From: Methanogenium marinum | GTDB taxonomy: Archaea > Halobacteriota > Methanomicrobia > Methanomicrobiales > Methanomicrobiaceae | DNA length: 64,000 bases | Reading direction: 5' to 3' | NCBI RefSeq assembly: GCF_028912405.1 | Contig: NZ_JAKELO010000002.1 | Coordinates: 248,001-312,000, forward strand | Part shown: positions 8,757 to 17,070 of the stretch, one piece after another | Numbering within the stretch: the stretch's first letter is position 1 | How the letters are laid out: every line of letters starts with the position of its first letter | Notes under the pieces: generated by a model | Databases searched by the model: none | The model's input: the letters and a program-made list of their open reading frames with translations, nothing else | What the model was told of the DNA's origin: nothing | Translations under genes and position numbers: made by a program

Positions 8757-8800
8757 CATCCCCGCAAGGAGTCCCCGGTCTTTAGGCCGGGGTAGTTGAC
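8757..8800 (+). mobile_element. IS200/IS605-type element end remnant (hairpin)
   Basis: The hairpin CCCCGG-TCTTTAGG-CCGGGG followed by GTAGTTGAC resembles the right-end stem-loop that follows tnpB in IS200/IS605 elements of archaea. No tnpA or tnpB is present nearby. A matching GTAGTTGAC also occurs near 32879 without the hairpin. A plain bidirectional terminator is the alternative. Confidence 0.4.
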
Positions 8801-8955
8801 TATACGAAATAACCCATATGTAAAAAATAGAGACAAGCCATCAGTATGATTAAATATCTGATTACAACCGTACATGAGAATACATATTACCATATTTCCA
8901 CAATTTAGCGAAGTGCCGATAATTTATTGTATTAAAAAGAGAGAATGCTAACACG

Positions 8956-10773
8956 ATGGAATATATAAAATTTTGTAGCGAACACAAATATTTCATATGT
9001 GCCTTTTTCATCTTATCACTCTATTTAGCACCGTTCTATATCCTTGGCGATACCGCACCCACATTAATCCACGACAATCTTGATTCTAATATTGTCTGGT
9101 ATACAATCCTCGCTGATAGCGGTCAGTCCTTTGGGCTGATGGATGCAACCATTCCACAACTCATGAATGGAATACCCCGTAATTCCTTTGGGTCAGAGTA
9201 TAGTGTGATTCAGTGTCTCTTTCAGTTTTTTGAACCCTACACCGCATATATCATAAATCTTACACTAATGCATCTCTTTGCGTTTATCGGGATGTATCTC
9301 CTCCTCTCACGACATCTCCTGTCCCATAAAGACTCAATTTTTATCACCGTAGGCGTTTCACTTGCATTTGCTCTGCTCCCCTTCTGGCCATCCGGGGGGC
9401 TGAGTATTGCAGGTATGCCCCTCCTCCTCTATGCATTCCTGAATATCCGAAATAACCAATGGAAAATAACAGATTGGGCAATTATCGGACTCATGCCCTT
9501 CTATTCAAGCTTTGCACTCACCGGTTTTTTTGTTCTGGCTGCATTAGTGCTTTTCTGGTTGTATGATCTGTTCCATACACGAAAACCAAATTACGCATTT
9601 TTCCTTGCCATCTGTCTCGTTTGCCTTATGTACTGCCTCGTAGAATATCGGTTACTGTATAGCATGTTCTTCGACACCGGATATGTCTCGATGAGGACAG
9701 AGATGATCCGGGGGGCCGGTTCAACAGATTTTTGGAGCGCAATCGCACATAGCAAAGCCAACTTTATTTATGGTCAATACCATGCCGTAAGCCTGCACAA
9801 GTACGTTATTGGCCTCTCTGTTGCCTGTGCCTTTCTTGTACTCCTGTTCAAAAGAAAGAGATGCGATCTCCTGATACTATTGGTTGGTTTATGCGCTGTA
9901 ATCTCTCTTTTTTATGGATTTGCATATTCGGACCTATTATCAATTCTCCAGAATATCCCTCTCTATAATTCATTCTCGATAATAAGATTCCATTTCCTGC
10001 ATCCATTACTCTGGTTCATCATTTTTGCGCTCGCTCTGAAGATAATTTACTCAAATATTCAGTATGGCAGGCAAATTGCAGTAATCTTCCTTATTTTGCA
10101 GATTGGATTCCTCTTCTCGTTGGGAAGCGTGGGGAATATCAACACAGAATCATATCAATGTGGGGGCCTTGGTCTTTTACAAACAGAACAATTAAGTTTT
10201 GATGAATTTTATTCCCCGGAATTATTTGCAGAGATTAATGACTCAATTCAGCTTCCCAGGGAGTCGTATAGAATTGTTAGTATCGGAATGCACCCTGCCA
10301 TCTCACAATATAATGGGTTTTATACCCTTGACATGTATCACGTAAACTATCCACTGTCATATAAGCATTCATTCAGGTTAATTATAGAGAAAGAACTCGG
10401 GAAAAACGAAAACCATCAGGAATGCTTTGATACCTGGGGCGGTCGTTGCTATATATTTGTCAGTGAACTTGACGGTAATTCCATGTATACACGAGATATA
10501 AATGGTTCCGTTCAGAATTTAGAGATAAACTCTCAGGTTCTCTATGACATGGGAGGACGGTATATATTTTCCGCAGTGGATATTCAGAATTATCAGGAAA
10601 ATAATCTTGATTTCATCGGTACATTTGAAAGAGATGATTCGCCGTGGAAAATACGAGTATATTCTGTTAAAAAACCAGCAGATAATACTTCAAATAGTAT
10701 CATTTCTTCTGCTGATGATGAAAATCTTCAAAACAAACAGCAACCCTCACACCCTGTTGAACACCCATCATGA
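8956..10773 (+). CDS. polytopic membrane protein, DUF6044/YkoS-like
   Basis: 605 residues with about ten hydrophobic helices in the first 400 residues and a soluble C-terminal part (from about residue 405). After the first helix comes APTLIHDNLDSNIVWY, an acidic luminal-type loop as in GT-C-fold membrane glycosyltransferases and in the DUF6044 (YkoS) family, to which I tentatively assign it. It lies divergent from the thi operon and convergent with the ArnC/ArnE-like operon. Such proteins are likely acceptors or transferases for polyprenyl-phosphate sugars at the outer membrane face, which fits that neighbouring module; this is inference. The last 20 residues are polar and low in complexity. 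Confidence 0.7.
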   Translation: MEYIKFCSEHKYFICAFFILSLYLAPFYILGDTAPTLIHDNLDSNIVWYTILADSGQSFGLMDATIPQLMNGIPRNSFGSEYSVIQCLFQFFEPYTAYIINLTLMHLFAFIGMYLLLSRHLLSHKDSIFITVGVSLAFALLPFWPSGGLSIAGMPLLLYAFLNIRNNQWKITDWAIIGLMPFYSSFALTGFFVLAALVLFWLYDLFHTRKPNYAFFLAICLVCLMYCLVEYRLLYSMFFDTGYVSMRTEMIRGAGSTDFWSAIAHSKANFIYGQYHAVSLHKYVIGLSVACAFLVLLFKRKRCDLLILLVGLCAVISLFYGFAYSDLLSILQNIPLYNSFSIIRFHFLHPLLWFIIFALALKIIYSNIQYGRQIAVIFLILQIGFLFSLGSVGNINTESYQCGGLGLLQTEQLSFDEFYSPELFAEINDSIQLPRESYRIVSIGMHPAISQYNGFYTLDMYHVNYPLSYKHSFRLIIEKELGKNENHQECFDTWGGRCYIFVSELDGNSMYTRDINGSVQNLEINSQVLYDMGGRYIFSAVDIQNYQENNLDFIGTFERDDSPWKIRVYSVKKPADNTSNSIISSADDENLQNKQQPSHPVEHPS

Positions 10774-10900
10774 AGATATTAGGAATGTGTTTCGTCATTG
10801 TCACTCTGCACAGTATATACCAATCGTTTCTCCATTCAGTCCACTCCAAAACATATTTTCCCTGCATCCGATTGAACCCATACAAAAAACGTGTTCGAAG

Positions 10901-11257
10901 TCACATAAGATCTAAATTAAACACCACCACTCCCAAAATAATTAATAGTACTGATCCAATCACCCTTGAATTCACGTTCTCTTTCAGAAAAATCGCTGAA
11001 AAGATAACCACTACAACAAAATTCAACCCTGTAAGTGCATAAAATACTTTGAGGTCCATCTCCCGGAGCGCCAGCACGGTTGAAATGGTAACAAGGACAA
11101 AAATTCCATATGCACACATAATCGGCAATTTCACATAATCACCGATAAATCCTCCATATTTCCCATCACGCCCTGCTGCCCACTTTAAAATCGTCTGCGA
11201 GATACCAGTCAGAAGCACTGATACCATTGCAAAAACGAGACCTCCGGTTGGTATCAC
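10901..11257 (-). CDS. small four-helix EamA/SMR-type transporter (ArnE/ArnF-like)
   Basis: 118 residues with four hydrophobic helices and the pattern TGISQTILKWA in the first third, as in half-size EamA/DMT proteins. The best functional analogue is the ArnE-ArnF pair, which flips undecaprenyl-phosphate-aminoarabinose. Its ATG overlaps the end of the neighbouring homologue by 4 nt, suggesting the two form a heterodimer. With the ArnC-like transferase two genes upstream it could move a polyprenyl-phosphate sugar across the membrane. A generic small multidrug exporter is less likely in this context. Confidence 0.75.
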   Translation of the reverse strand: MIPTGGLVFAMVSVLLTGISQTILKWAAGRDGKYGGFIGDYVKLPIMCAYGIFVLVTISTVLALREMDLKVFYALTGLNFVVVVIFSAIFLKENVNSRVIGSVLLIILGVVVFNLDLM

Positions 11258-11661
11258 TGAACATCACTTTCCCGGTCTGAATCATTACCAGAAGACTGAT
11301 CGGTTCTGAATTCCCGTGATAATACTGCAATACCAAGAGATATCAACAAAAGACCGGCAATATTTCCTACCGTAATTCCTTCACCAAAGAGCACCGCCGA
11401 GGCTATGAGGACAACAAAATTAACAAGACTCATAAAGGGATAGGCTAATGAAAGCGGGTAATGTTTCAGTGCCTGTTGCCAGACAATTGCCTGAAAAAAC
11501 ATGCATACGAGAGAGAAGAGGTAGAATACATTTGTTATAAGACTGAACGGAAAGGAAGATGCAACTGATATACTCATTGCTGCATATTTTCCTAAGATAC
11601 CGGCCATTGCCTGGAACATAATCGCAAGAAAAATGAAGAGATAATTTGAAGAGAAAATCAT
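11254..11661 (-). CDS. small four-helix EamA/SMR-type transporter, partner subunit
   Basis: 135 residues, four predicted membrane helices (for example IFLAIMFQAMAGILGKYAAM and the last helix ITVGNIAGLLLISLGIAVL) followed by a short acidic serine-rich tail. Paralogous to the 118-residue protein encoded just downstream. The motif LSLAYPFMSLVNFVVLIASA matches the SLAYP signature of ArnE/ArnF and EmrE-like proteins. It starts 1 bp after the glycosyltransferase stop, so tight co-translation is expected. Confidence 0.78.
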   Translation of the reverse strand: MIFSSNYLFIFLAIMFQAMAGILGKYAAMSISVASSFPFSLITNVFYLFSLVCMFFQAIVWQQALKHYPLSLAYPFMSLVNFVVLIASAVLFGEGITVGNIAGLLLISLGIAVLSREFRTDQSSGNDSDRESDVQ

Positions 11662-11662
11662 T

Positions 11663-12598
11663 TTAACAATATTTCTCCCCTATCACGTACTGTTGTCCAT
11701 AGGTTACTTCAACAAGAACTCTTCGTAAATATTCTCCGATAATACCAAGAGACAGTAATATCATCCCCGATAGAAATGCCAGAGCAACCATGAGAGAACT
11801 CCATCCCATAAGACCAAAGGATGGATCGATTATACTTCGTATGAATACATAAATTCCATAAAATATGCTGAGCATACTGGTACAAAATCCTAATGCACTA
11901 ATGAGTGTCAATGGAAGAACGGAGTGGTTAATGATGAGGTTTAATGAGAGTTTTAGATACCTTATAAATGAATAATTTGACTGTCCGTTTTTTCGGGGAT
12001 TATGCTGAACGTAAACGTCAGCAGCATTTTTCATCGATGTACTTTCACGTATCACTGCAGGCAAAAAGATAAATGAACCTTTAAAATAACAGGCATTTTT
12101 TATTACATCTTTTGAAAAAATGGCAAAACTTGACAGATACACTGAATCAGGGATATCTAAGAATGTATGCATTAATTTTTCAAATAGAGAACTGAAAAAA
12201 TTTTCCACCCTGCTGTGTTGTTTCAGAATATATTTTCCATAAACGACATCATATCCCTCTTTAATCTTATTAATCAATACGGGAATCTCTTCAGGAGGGT
12301 GCTGAAGATCATCATCCATGATGACGACATAATCTCCGGTAGCATAATGAAACCCACATAGTGTTGCATTATGTTGTCCAAAATTTCTCAGCAAATGAAT
12401 AATTCGTGTATTTTTATTTCCCTGATGTATTTTTTGCAACATCTGCCAGCTATTATCTGAACTGCAGTCGTCGACAAGAATGATTTCATAATCTATGGTT
12501 ATTTTTGAGAATACAGCAGAAAGTCTGTCAGTTAGTTCAGTCAACGTATTCTCACTGTTGTACACAGGAATAACAACTGAAATTTTTTGATTTTCCAT
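11663..12598 (-). CDS. ArnC/DPM1-type polyprenyl-phosphate glycosyltransferase (GT2)
   Basis: 311 residues. The GT-A domain begins ISVVIPVYNSENTL and holds VDDCSSDNSW and the metal motif MDDDLQHPPEE (about residues 93-103). It ends with two membrane helices near residues 225-290, as in ArnC, GtrB and DPM1. These enzymes load one sugar from a nucleotide donor onto dolichyl- or undecaprenyl-phosphate. The two small transporters directly downstream are suited to flip that product, and the DUF6044-like membrane protein could use it outside the cell. The start overlaps the preceding gene's stop. Confidence 0.9.
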   Translation of the reverse strand: MENQKISVVIPVYNSENTLTELTDRLSAVFSKITIDYEIILVDDCSSDNSWQMLQKIHQGNKNTRIIHLLRNFGQHNATLCGFHYATGDYVVIMDDDLQHPPEEIPVLINKIKEGYDVVYGKYILKQHSRVENFFSSLFEKLMHTFLDIPDSVYLSSFAIFSKDVIKNACYFKGSFIFLPAVIRESTSMKNAADVYVQHNPRKNGQSNYSFIRYLKLSLNLIINHSVLPLTLISALGFCTSMLSIFYGIYVFIRSIIDPSFGLMGWSSLMVALAFLSGMILLSLGIIGEYLRRVLVEVTYGQQYVIGEKYC

Positions 12599-12945
12599 TA
12601 TACACTCCCTTCAGGATTTCCGGCAGGCGTTTTTAAAATGGTCAGATGGTCACCTGTCTGATTCCATAAATGGCTCCCGAATGTACCTGGTTCATCAATG
12701 GTAATTTTATCATTGTTTGAGTGATAAACCGAATGGTAATACGAATCAAATGGGTTTTTTGTGGGAAATCGTGACGTTGAGACGACAAAATAATTATTCC
12801 ATTGCTTTAAACAAACATCCGGTGCTTTCCGGATGGGAGTAATCATTTGCCTGGTTACGGGCGGGCACATTGAACGGAGAAAATCTATTCCATTCGCATC
12901 CGATTCATATGGGCGTTCACCTTCAGCAAAGCATATGCACTTCAA
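12598..12945 (-). CDS. hypothetical protein, 115 residues
   Basis: Not recognised. The frame opens with TTG, preceded by a strong GGGGGG at a 6 nt spacing, and its stop overlaps the start of the glycosyltransferase gene, so it behaves as a real operon member. The sequence has many aromatic and polar residues (FDSYYHSVYHSNND, HLWNQTGDHLTILKTPAG), no membrane segment and three cysteines. It could be the tail of a larger ancestral enzyme. Function unknown. Confidence 0.5.
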   Translation of the reverse strand: MKCICFAEGERPYESDANGIDFLRSMCPPVTRQMITPIRKAPDVCLKQWNNYFVVSTSRFPTKNPFDSYYHSVYHSNNDKITIDEPGTFGSHLWNQTGDHLTILKTPAGNPEGSV

Positions 12946-12978
12946 AATTATCCCCCCTATTTTGAGGACACATAGATT

Positions 12979-13725
12979 TCATTCATACATTTTCCTCATA
13001 ACTATTTTTTCATCCGTTAAACGAAAACCCAAATGAATATAGATGTTAAATACATCCAGATTATGACTGGATATCGAAGTATAAGCTGTTTTCATTCCCT
13101 TTGAAAAAGCATAATTCAGATAATCATTTACCATACTAACCATGAATCCATATCCTTTGTATTCCTCTGAAACACCTCCTAACATCATATACGTATCATA
13201 AGATTCGTTTTTTATCATTGAAAATCCAATGATGTCCCCCTTTGTTTTCGAAATATAAACATATGTTTCATATTTTTCATCGTGAAACGAATTTAAGAAC
13301 CAATTCTTATAACGCAGCCCGGAATACTTTTTATCGAATTTTGGATCTAAGAAATAGCGGTCGGTATCAAATGTTGTGGTAATAATTTTTATTACTTCAT
13401 CCACTGCTTTTAGATCGGAATAATCCAGTTTCTGCAATACACAATGCCTGGAATAAAGAAGAACCGGAGATGTTTGAGTAAGTACTTTCTTTAATTCATA
13501 CTGAGATTCCATATAATTAAAGCCGCATTCTTCTAAGTAGTGGATTTTTTTAAAATCGTTGTTATTTAATTTGATAAAACTCATAAATGCATTATCAGTA
13601 TAACAGCTCTCATCTACCTCCTTTAATTCATTTTTATTGAAATAATCGGTGTTTTGAATCTCGAACACATTTTTACTAAATAATTTGGTATCCCATTCAA
13701 CCAGAATTTTTTGCATACGCATCAT
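12979..13725 (-). CDS. GNAT-family N-acetyltransferase, WecD/PseH-like
   Basis: 248 residues. The C-terminal half has GNAT features: GDIIGFSMIKN, the acetyl-CoA loop around GGVSEEYKGYGFMVSMVNDYL (about residues 190-210), then TSISSHNLDVFNIYIHLGF. The opening EWDTKLFSKNVFEI resembles dTDP-4-amino-4,6-dideoxygalactose acetyltransferases such as WecD. It likely acetylates an amino sugar nucleotide made with the WecE-like aminotransferase at 23995..25212, or the nonulosonate precursor. It is the first gene of the minus-strand operon ending at 10901. Confidence 0.75.
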   Translation of the reverse strand: MMRMQKILVEWDTKLFSKNVFEIQNTDYFNKNELKEVDESCYTDNAFMSFIKLNNNDFKKIHYLEECGFNYMESQYELKKVLTQTSPVLLYSRHCVLQKLDYSDLKAVDEVIKIITTTFDTDRYFLDPKFDKKYSGLRYKNWFLNSFHDEKYETYVYISKTKGDIIGFSMIKNESYDTYMMLGGVSEEYKGYGFMVSMVNDYLNYAFSKGMKTAYTSISSHNLDVFNIYIHLGFRLTDEKIVMRKMYE

Positions 13726-14194
13726 TTTATACTCCTAAGCTACACCACATAATAAACATTTGCACAAATCATTGGCCACACACAATTTTTATTATTAAAA
13801 AATCAAAATAGTATTGCCGCCAGACAGTGCCTGAACCATCCATTCCAGGCAGAAATTCCAATTATATAATGCATTGTCCATGAATATTATTGGAAATTAG
13901 AGGGCCGGTAGAAATGTTCATTTTCAGAAGATCCGGCTAATAACCAATCCATTGAAAAAACATCAGTAATGCCATTCTTGCCTGTTGTGACAGATGGGTA
14001 ATTTTGCTCAGACATTCTGCTCCTGCAACGTCAGGTCCCTCGCTCACCAAATATTCTTTCAACGGTCACAATAAGATTTGATTGAATGCATCTGCCCCTG
14101 ATTATCGCACAATCAAATGGTGCTGGCTGCACTATTTATAGACATTTATCCCCTTTCTGATATGGATTTTTTTTAATCATTGCAATCCTCTGTA
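13726..14194. other. intergenic with promoter-like AT tracts
   Basis: About 470 bp. TTTTTTAATAATAAAAATT on the minus strand (around 13785-13803) is a plausible TATA region for the acetyltransferase operon. A short minus-strand stretch (about 14130 to 14030) can be read as SNLIVTVERIFGERGT, faintly like a transketolase C-terminal segment, but it soon meets stops. No supportable gene. Confidence 0.3.
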
Positions 14195-15274
14195 TTATGC
14201 CACAAATTCTGCCTCCACTATCTCATCCTCAGATATGGTTTTTTTTGCTCTTTTTCCTATAACCGTTTTTATTGAACGGGGACTGATACCCGTCCCGGGC
14301 CTTTTAAACGTGACCATCCCCTCTGTGATTATCGTTCCCTTCAAAATTTCTCTCTTCGCAACGATGCTCCGGCGTGCAAACATCCGTGCCGGCATCTCAC
14401 TTTCGAGAGGCCGTTTCTCAGAAATTCCTATAATATCCTGTACAAATGAAACCCGCTGAACAAACATTCTCAGATCATCAGGGTCCATTGCATGGTAGTG
14501 ATCATTTCCCGGAAGGGATTTATCGAGAGTGAAATGTTTTTCAATCACCATTGCCCCCAGAATGAAAGCCGTTGTAAGAACTGACATCGTAGAATCAGGA
14601 AGGGTATGGTCTGAATACCCGATGGGATAATCCGGGTATCTCTTCCTGAGATGGGAGAGCATCCCGAGATTCGCATCTCGATATGCTGTCGGATAATTCA
14701 GGATACAATGCATAAGAACAATCTCCTCATTTCCTTCCTCCCTGATTGCCTCCACAGCCTCGTCAATCTCATCAATGGTCGATGCACCGGTTGAGAGAAA
14801 GACCGGTTTCTTCTTTTGGGCAATATACCGGATGAACGGGATATTCGTGATATCAGAGGACGATATTTTAAAAACCGGCATGAGTTCGTCCAGCACATCC
14901 ACCGCCTCGAAATCGAATGGTGTCGATAAAAATACGATATTATTCTCTTGTGAGAAATGGGCCAGTTCCTGATAATCCTCCTTCTCAAAGGAATCAAATT
15001 TTTTGAACAATTCATATTGAGAGGAAGTGGGTTCCTGAGCAGTGTCCCAGTATGCAGGAGAATATTTTGATGCCAGTTTTTCCGCTTTATAGGTCTGAAA
15101 TTTTACTGCGTCAGCACCTGCCTGTGCTGCTGCAGTGATCATCTTCTTTGCTGCGTCTATCGGCTCAATCTGTTCTTTTCCTGCAATATCGTAGTAATTT
15201 ACTCCTATTTCGGCGATAACAAATGGTTTGGCATCTCTGCCGATGGCATACGTTTCAAATTCAACTGGCATCAT
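14195..15274 (-). CDS. neuB: N-acetylneuraminate/nonulosonate synthase with SAF domain
   Basis: The NeuB barrel begins after KPFVIAEIGVNYY, with AGADAVKFQTYKAEKLASKY, the FLSTPFDFEAVD segment, KISSSDITNIPFIRYIA, and GYSDHT with EKHFTLDKSLPGNDHYHAMDP. A C-terminal antifreeze-like SAF domain follows (RRSIVAKREILKGTIIT to the end). It condenses phosphoenolpyruvate with a hexosamine derivative to give a nine-carbon acid such as legionaminic or pseudaminic acid. The start at 15274 is preferred because GGAG precedes it by about 10 nt; the longer ORF begins at 15292. It overlaps the 3' end of the NeuA-PseG gene, so the pair is co-translated. Confidence 0.92.
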   Translation of the reverse strand: MMPVEFETYAIGRDAKPFVIAEIGVNYYDIAGKEQIEPIDAAKKMITAAAQAGADAVKFQTYKAEKLASKYSPAYWDTAQEPTSSQYELFKKFDSFEKEDYQELAHFSQENNIVFLSTPFDFEAVDVLDELMPVFKISSSDITNIPFIRYIAQKKKPVFLSTGASTIDEIDEAVEAIREEGNEEIVLMHCILNYPTAYRDANLGMLSHLRKRYPDYPIGYSDHTLPDSTMSVLTTAFILGAMVIEKHFTLDKSLPGNDHYHAMDPDDLRMFVQRVSFVQDIIGISEKRPLESEMPARMFARRSIVAKREILKGTIITEGMVTFKRPGTGISPRSIKTVIGKRAKKTISEDEIVEAEFVA

Positions 15275-16955
15275 GTCTTTTCCACTCCTCATGGCTATTC
15301 AGTATTAAACTGAGCACCCTTCCAAGATTCCCTTTTAAATCAAACTTTAACAGTTTTTTATTCATTTCCTGTCTCAACGGATAGTCATCAATTAATCTCT
15401 TTATCGCAGTTGCAATATCATCAACCGATACCGTATACGCAAGGCCCAGAGAGAGAGGCCCATGAGAGTTATGAACAAAGAGATGCCGAACTTCCCGCTC
15501 GTTCTGTGATATTGAGATACATGGTGTCCCAACACTCGCAACTTCATAAATAGTTCTGCCGTTGGAGGTGAGCACAATATCTGCTTCCCCCATCTCTTTT
15601 GCCATGAGACGAACGTTTTCCTTCACATCAACCCGGAATCCTTTCTTCCGGAGCTCTGACACATATGCATAGAGCTTCTCTTTGGGCTGATACCCTTTCC
15701 CAAGGATGACATTGATTGCAATCGCCGTTAAATCCAGATTTTCGAGGGCATGGAGTGTTCGTGACGTCAGATCATTGGGGTCGGTTCCCCCAAATGTTAT
15801 CAGGATGTTGTTTACGTCAGGAACAGGTTTTTTTGTGGGGAAAATATAGAATTCATCCCTCAGGCATTCATATTTGTAGCCATAATAATGATTATCCGGT
15901 GGATAACTATTCTCATAGAGAGCATTGATCACAATATTGGCGTATTCGGCCCCCTCTCCAAGATCTTCAAAATTCACCACAAAATACCCTTTGTTCCGGA
16001 GGTTCTGGATATACGCTGGCTCCGTGTCAAGGATATCATTAATGATGATATCCGGCTTTGTTTCATCCAGAATCGAGAACATCTCATCATCATCTGAATA
16101 TGTTTTGACAGGATACAAAAATTCATGAACTTTCTGTATCCCCAACTCCTTTGTCCGATTCATCAAAAATATGATATTATGGCGAAAAACAAGCCTGTTT
16201 GCCAGGGTAAGTGCCCGGTAAATATGGCCCAACCCAGTATCATAGTCACCATCAACGATGTACACAATATTTTTTCGGTGGAGTATATTTTCAGCCGATT
16301 CCCAGTCCTGATACGTATCGATATCAATTCCTTCATTCCGTGATACTTCAAATATGGTGAACGAACTGCCGATTCTGCTCTTTTCAGAAACAACACCCCT
16401 TCTGGAAATGACCACAGCACCGGTTTCCTGGTATATGGGATCAAGATATTGCCGGTTTTTTCGTTCTTTGTAGAGTGGTACAAACTGTTCTCCACTTTTT
16501 ATCCAAAACAGATGAGGTTCCGCTTTTACACTCAGTATGGTATCATACTGTTCACGATACATCAGATCAATCATTGTGTCAAGAGTTAACGTTGAGAGCA
16601 GAGGTGATGTTGGCTGAATCGTAGCAACGAATTCAAATTGCTGATTATTCTCATCTTCGATGGATGTCAGAGCATGATAAATAACAGGATCGAGAGGAAC
16701 CTCATCTTCAGCAAGTTCTTTTGGTCTTATAATTACCTGTGCACCAAAAAGGCGGGAAATTTCGGCGATTTCATCATCGTCTGTTGTTACAACAACATCA
16801 TCAATATATTTTGATCTCAGTGCTGTTTCTATAGCATAACCAATAAGAGGTTTATTCGCAAGCAACCGAATATTTTTTCTTGGAATCCCTTTACTACCGC
16901 CTCTCGCAGGGATAATGGCAACCATTTTTTTGTGCTTCTGTTTCATCTGACTCAC
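15261..16955 (-). CDS. fusion of CMP-nonulosonate cytidylyltransferase and PseG-like hydrolase
   Basis: 564 residues, two domains. Residues about 10-230 are a NeuA/PseF cytidylyltransferase: VAIIPARGGSKGIPRKNI, NKPLIGYAI, TTDDDEIAE, and QPTSPLL. Residues about 232-555 are a GT-B-like PseG/SpsG domain: VDGDYDTGLGHIYRALTLA, ITFGGTDPNDLT, and NGRTIYEVASVGTPCISISQNERE. PseG removes UDP from the 2,4-diacetamido sugar before condensation by NeuB, and the cytidylyltransferase activates the product. One polypeptide thus holds the step before and the step after the adjacent NeuB. The first residues (MSQMKQKHKKM) allow several starts. Confidence 0.9.
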   Translation of the reverse strand: MSQMKQKHKKMVAIIPARGGSKGIPRKNIRLLANKPLIGYAIETALRSKYIDDVVVTTDDDEIAEISRLFGAQVIIRPKELAEDEVPLDPVIYHALTSIEDENNQQFEFVATIQPTSPLLSTLTLDTMIDLMYREQYDTILSVKAEPHLFWIKSGEQFVPLYKERKNRQYLDPIYQETGAVVISRRGVVSEKSRIGSSFTIFEVSRNEGIDIDTYQDWESAENILHRKNIVYIVDGDYDTGLGHIYRALTLANRLVFRHNIIFLMNRTKELGIQKVHEFLYPVKTYSDDDEMFSILDETKPDIIINDILDTEPAYIQNLRNKGYFVVNFEDLGEGAEYANIVINALYENSYPPDNHYYGYKYECLRDEFYIFPTKKPVPDVNNILITFGGTDPNDLTSRTLHALENLDLTAIAINVILGKGYQPKEKLYAYVSELRKKGFRVDVKENVRLMAKEMGEADIVLTSNGRTIYEVASVGTPCISISQNEREVRHLFVHNSHGPLSLGLAYTVSVDDIATAIKRLIDDYPLRQEMNKKLLKFDLKGNLGRVLSLILNSHEEWKRHDAS

Positions 16956-17070
16956 TCCGGTGAAGATATGTGTGAATGAAATTCGAACAAGGGGAGGATA
17001 CGTATCATTTGAACAGGGATTTTGTATTCTGCCTGATTCATATCAAATAAAATGTTCATCAAACAGTGCC

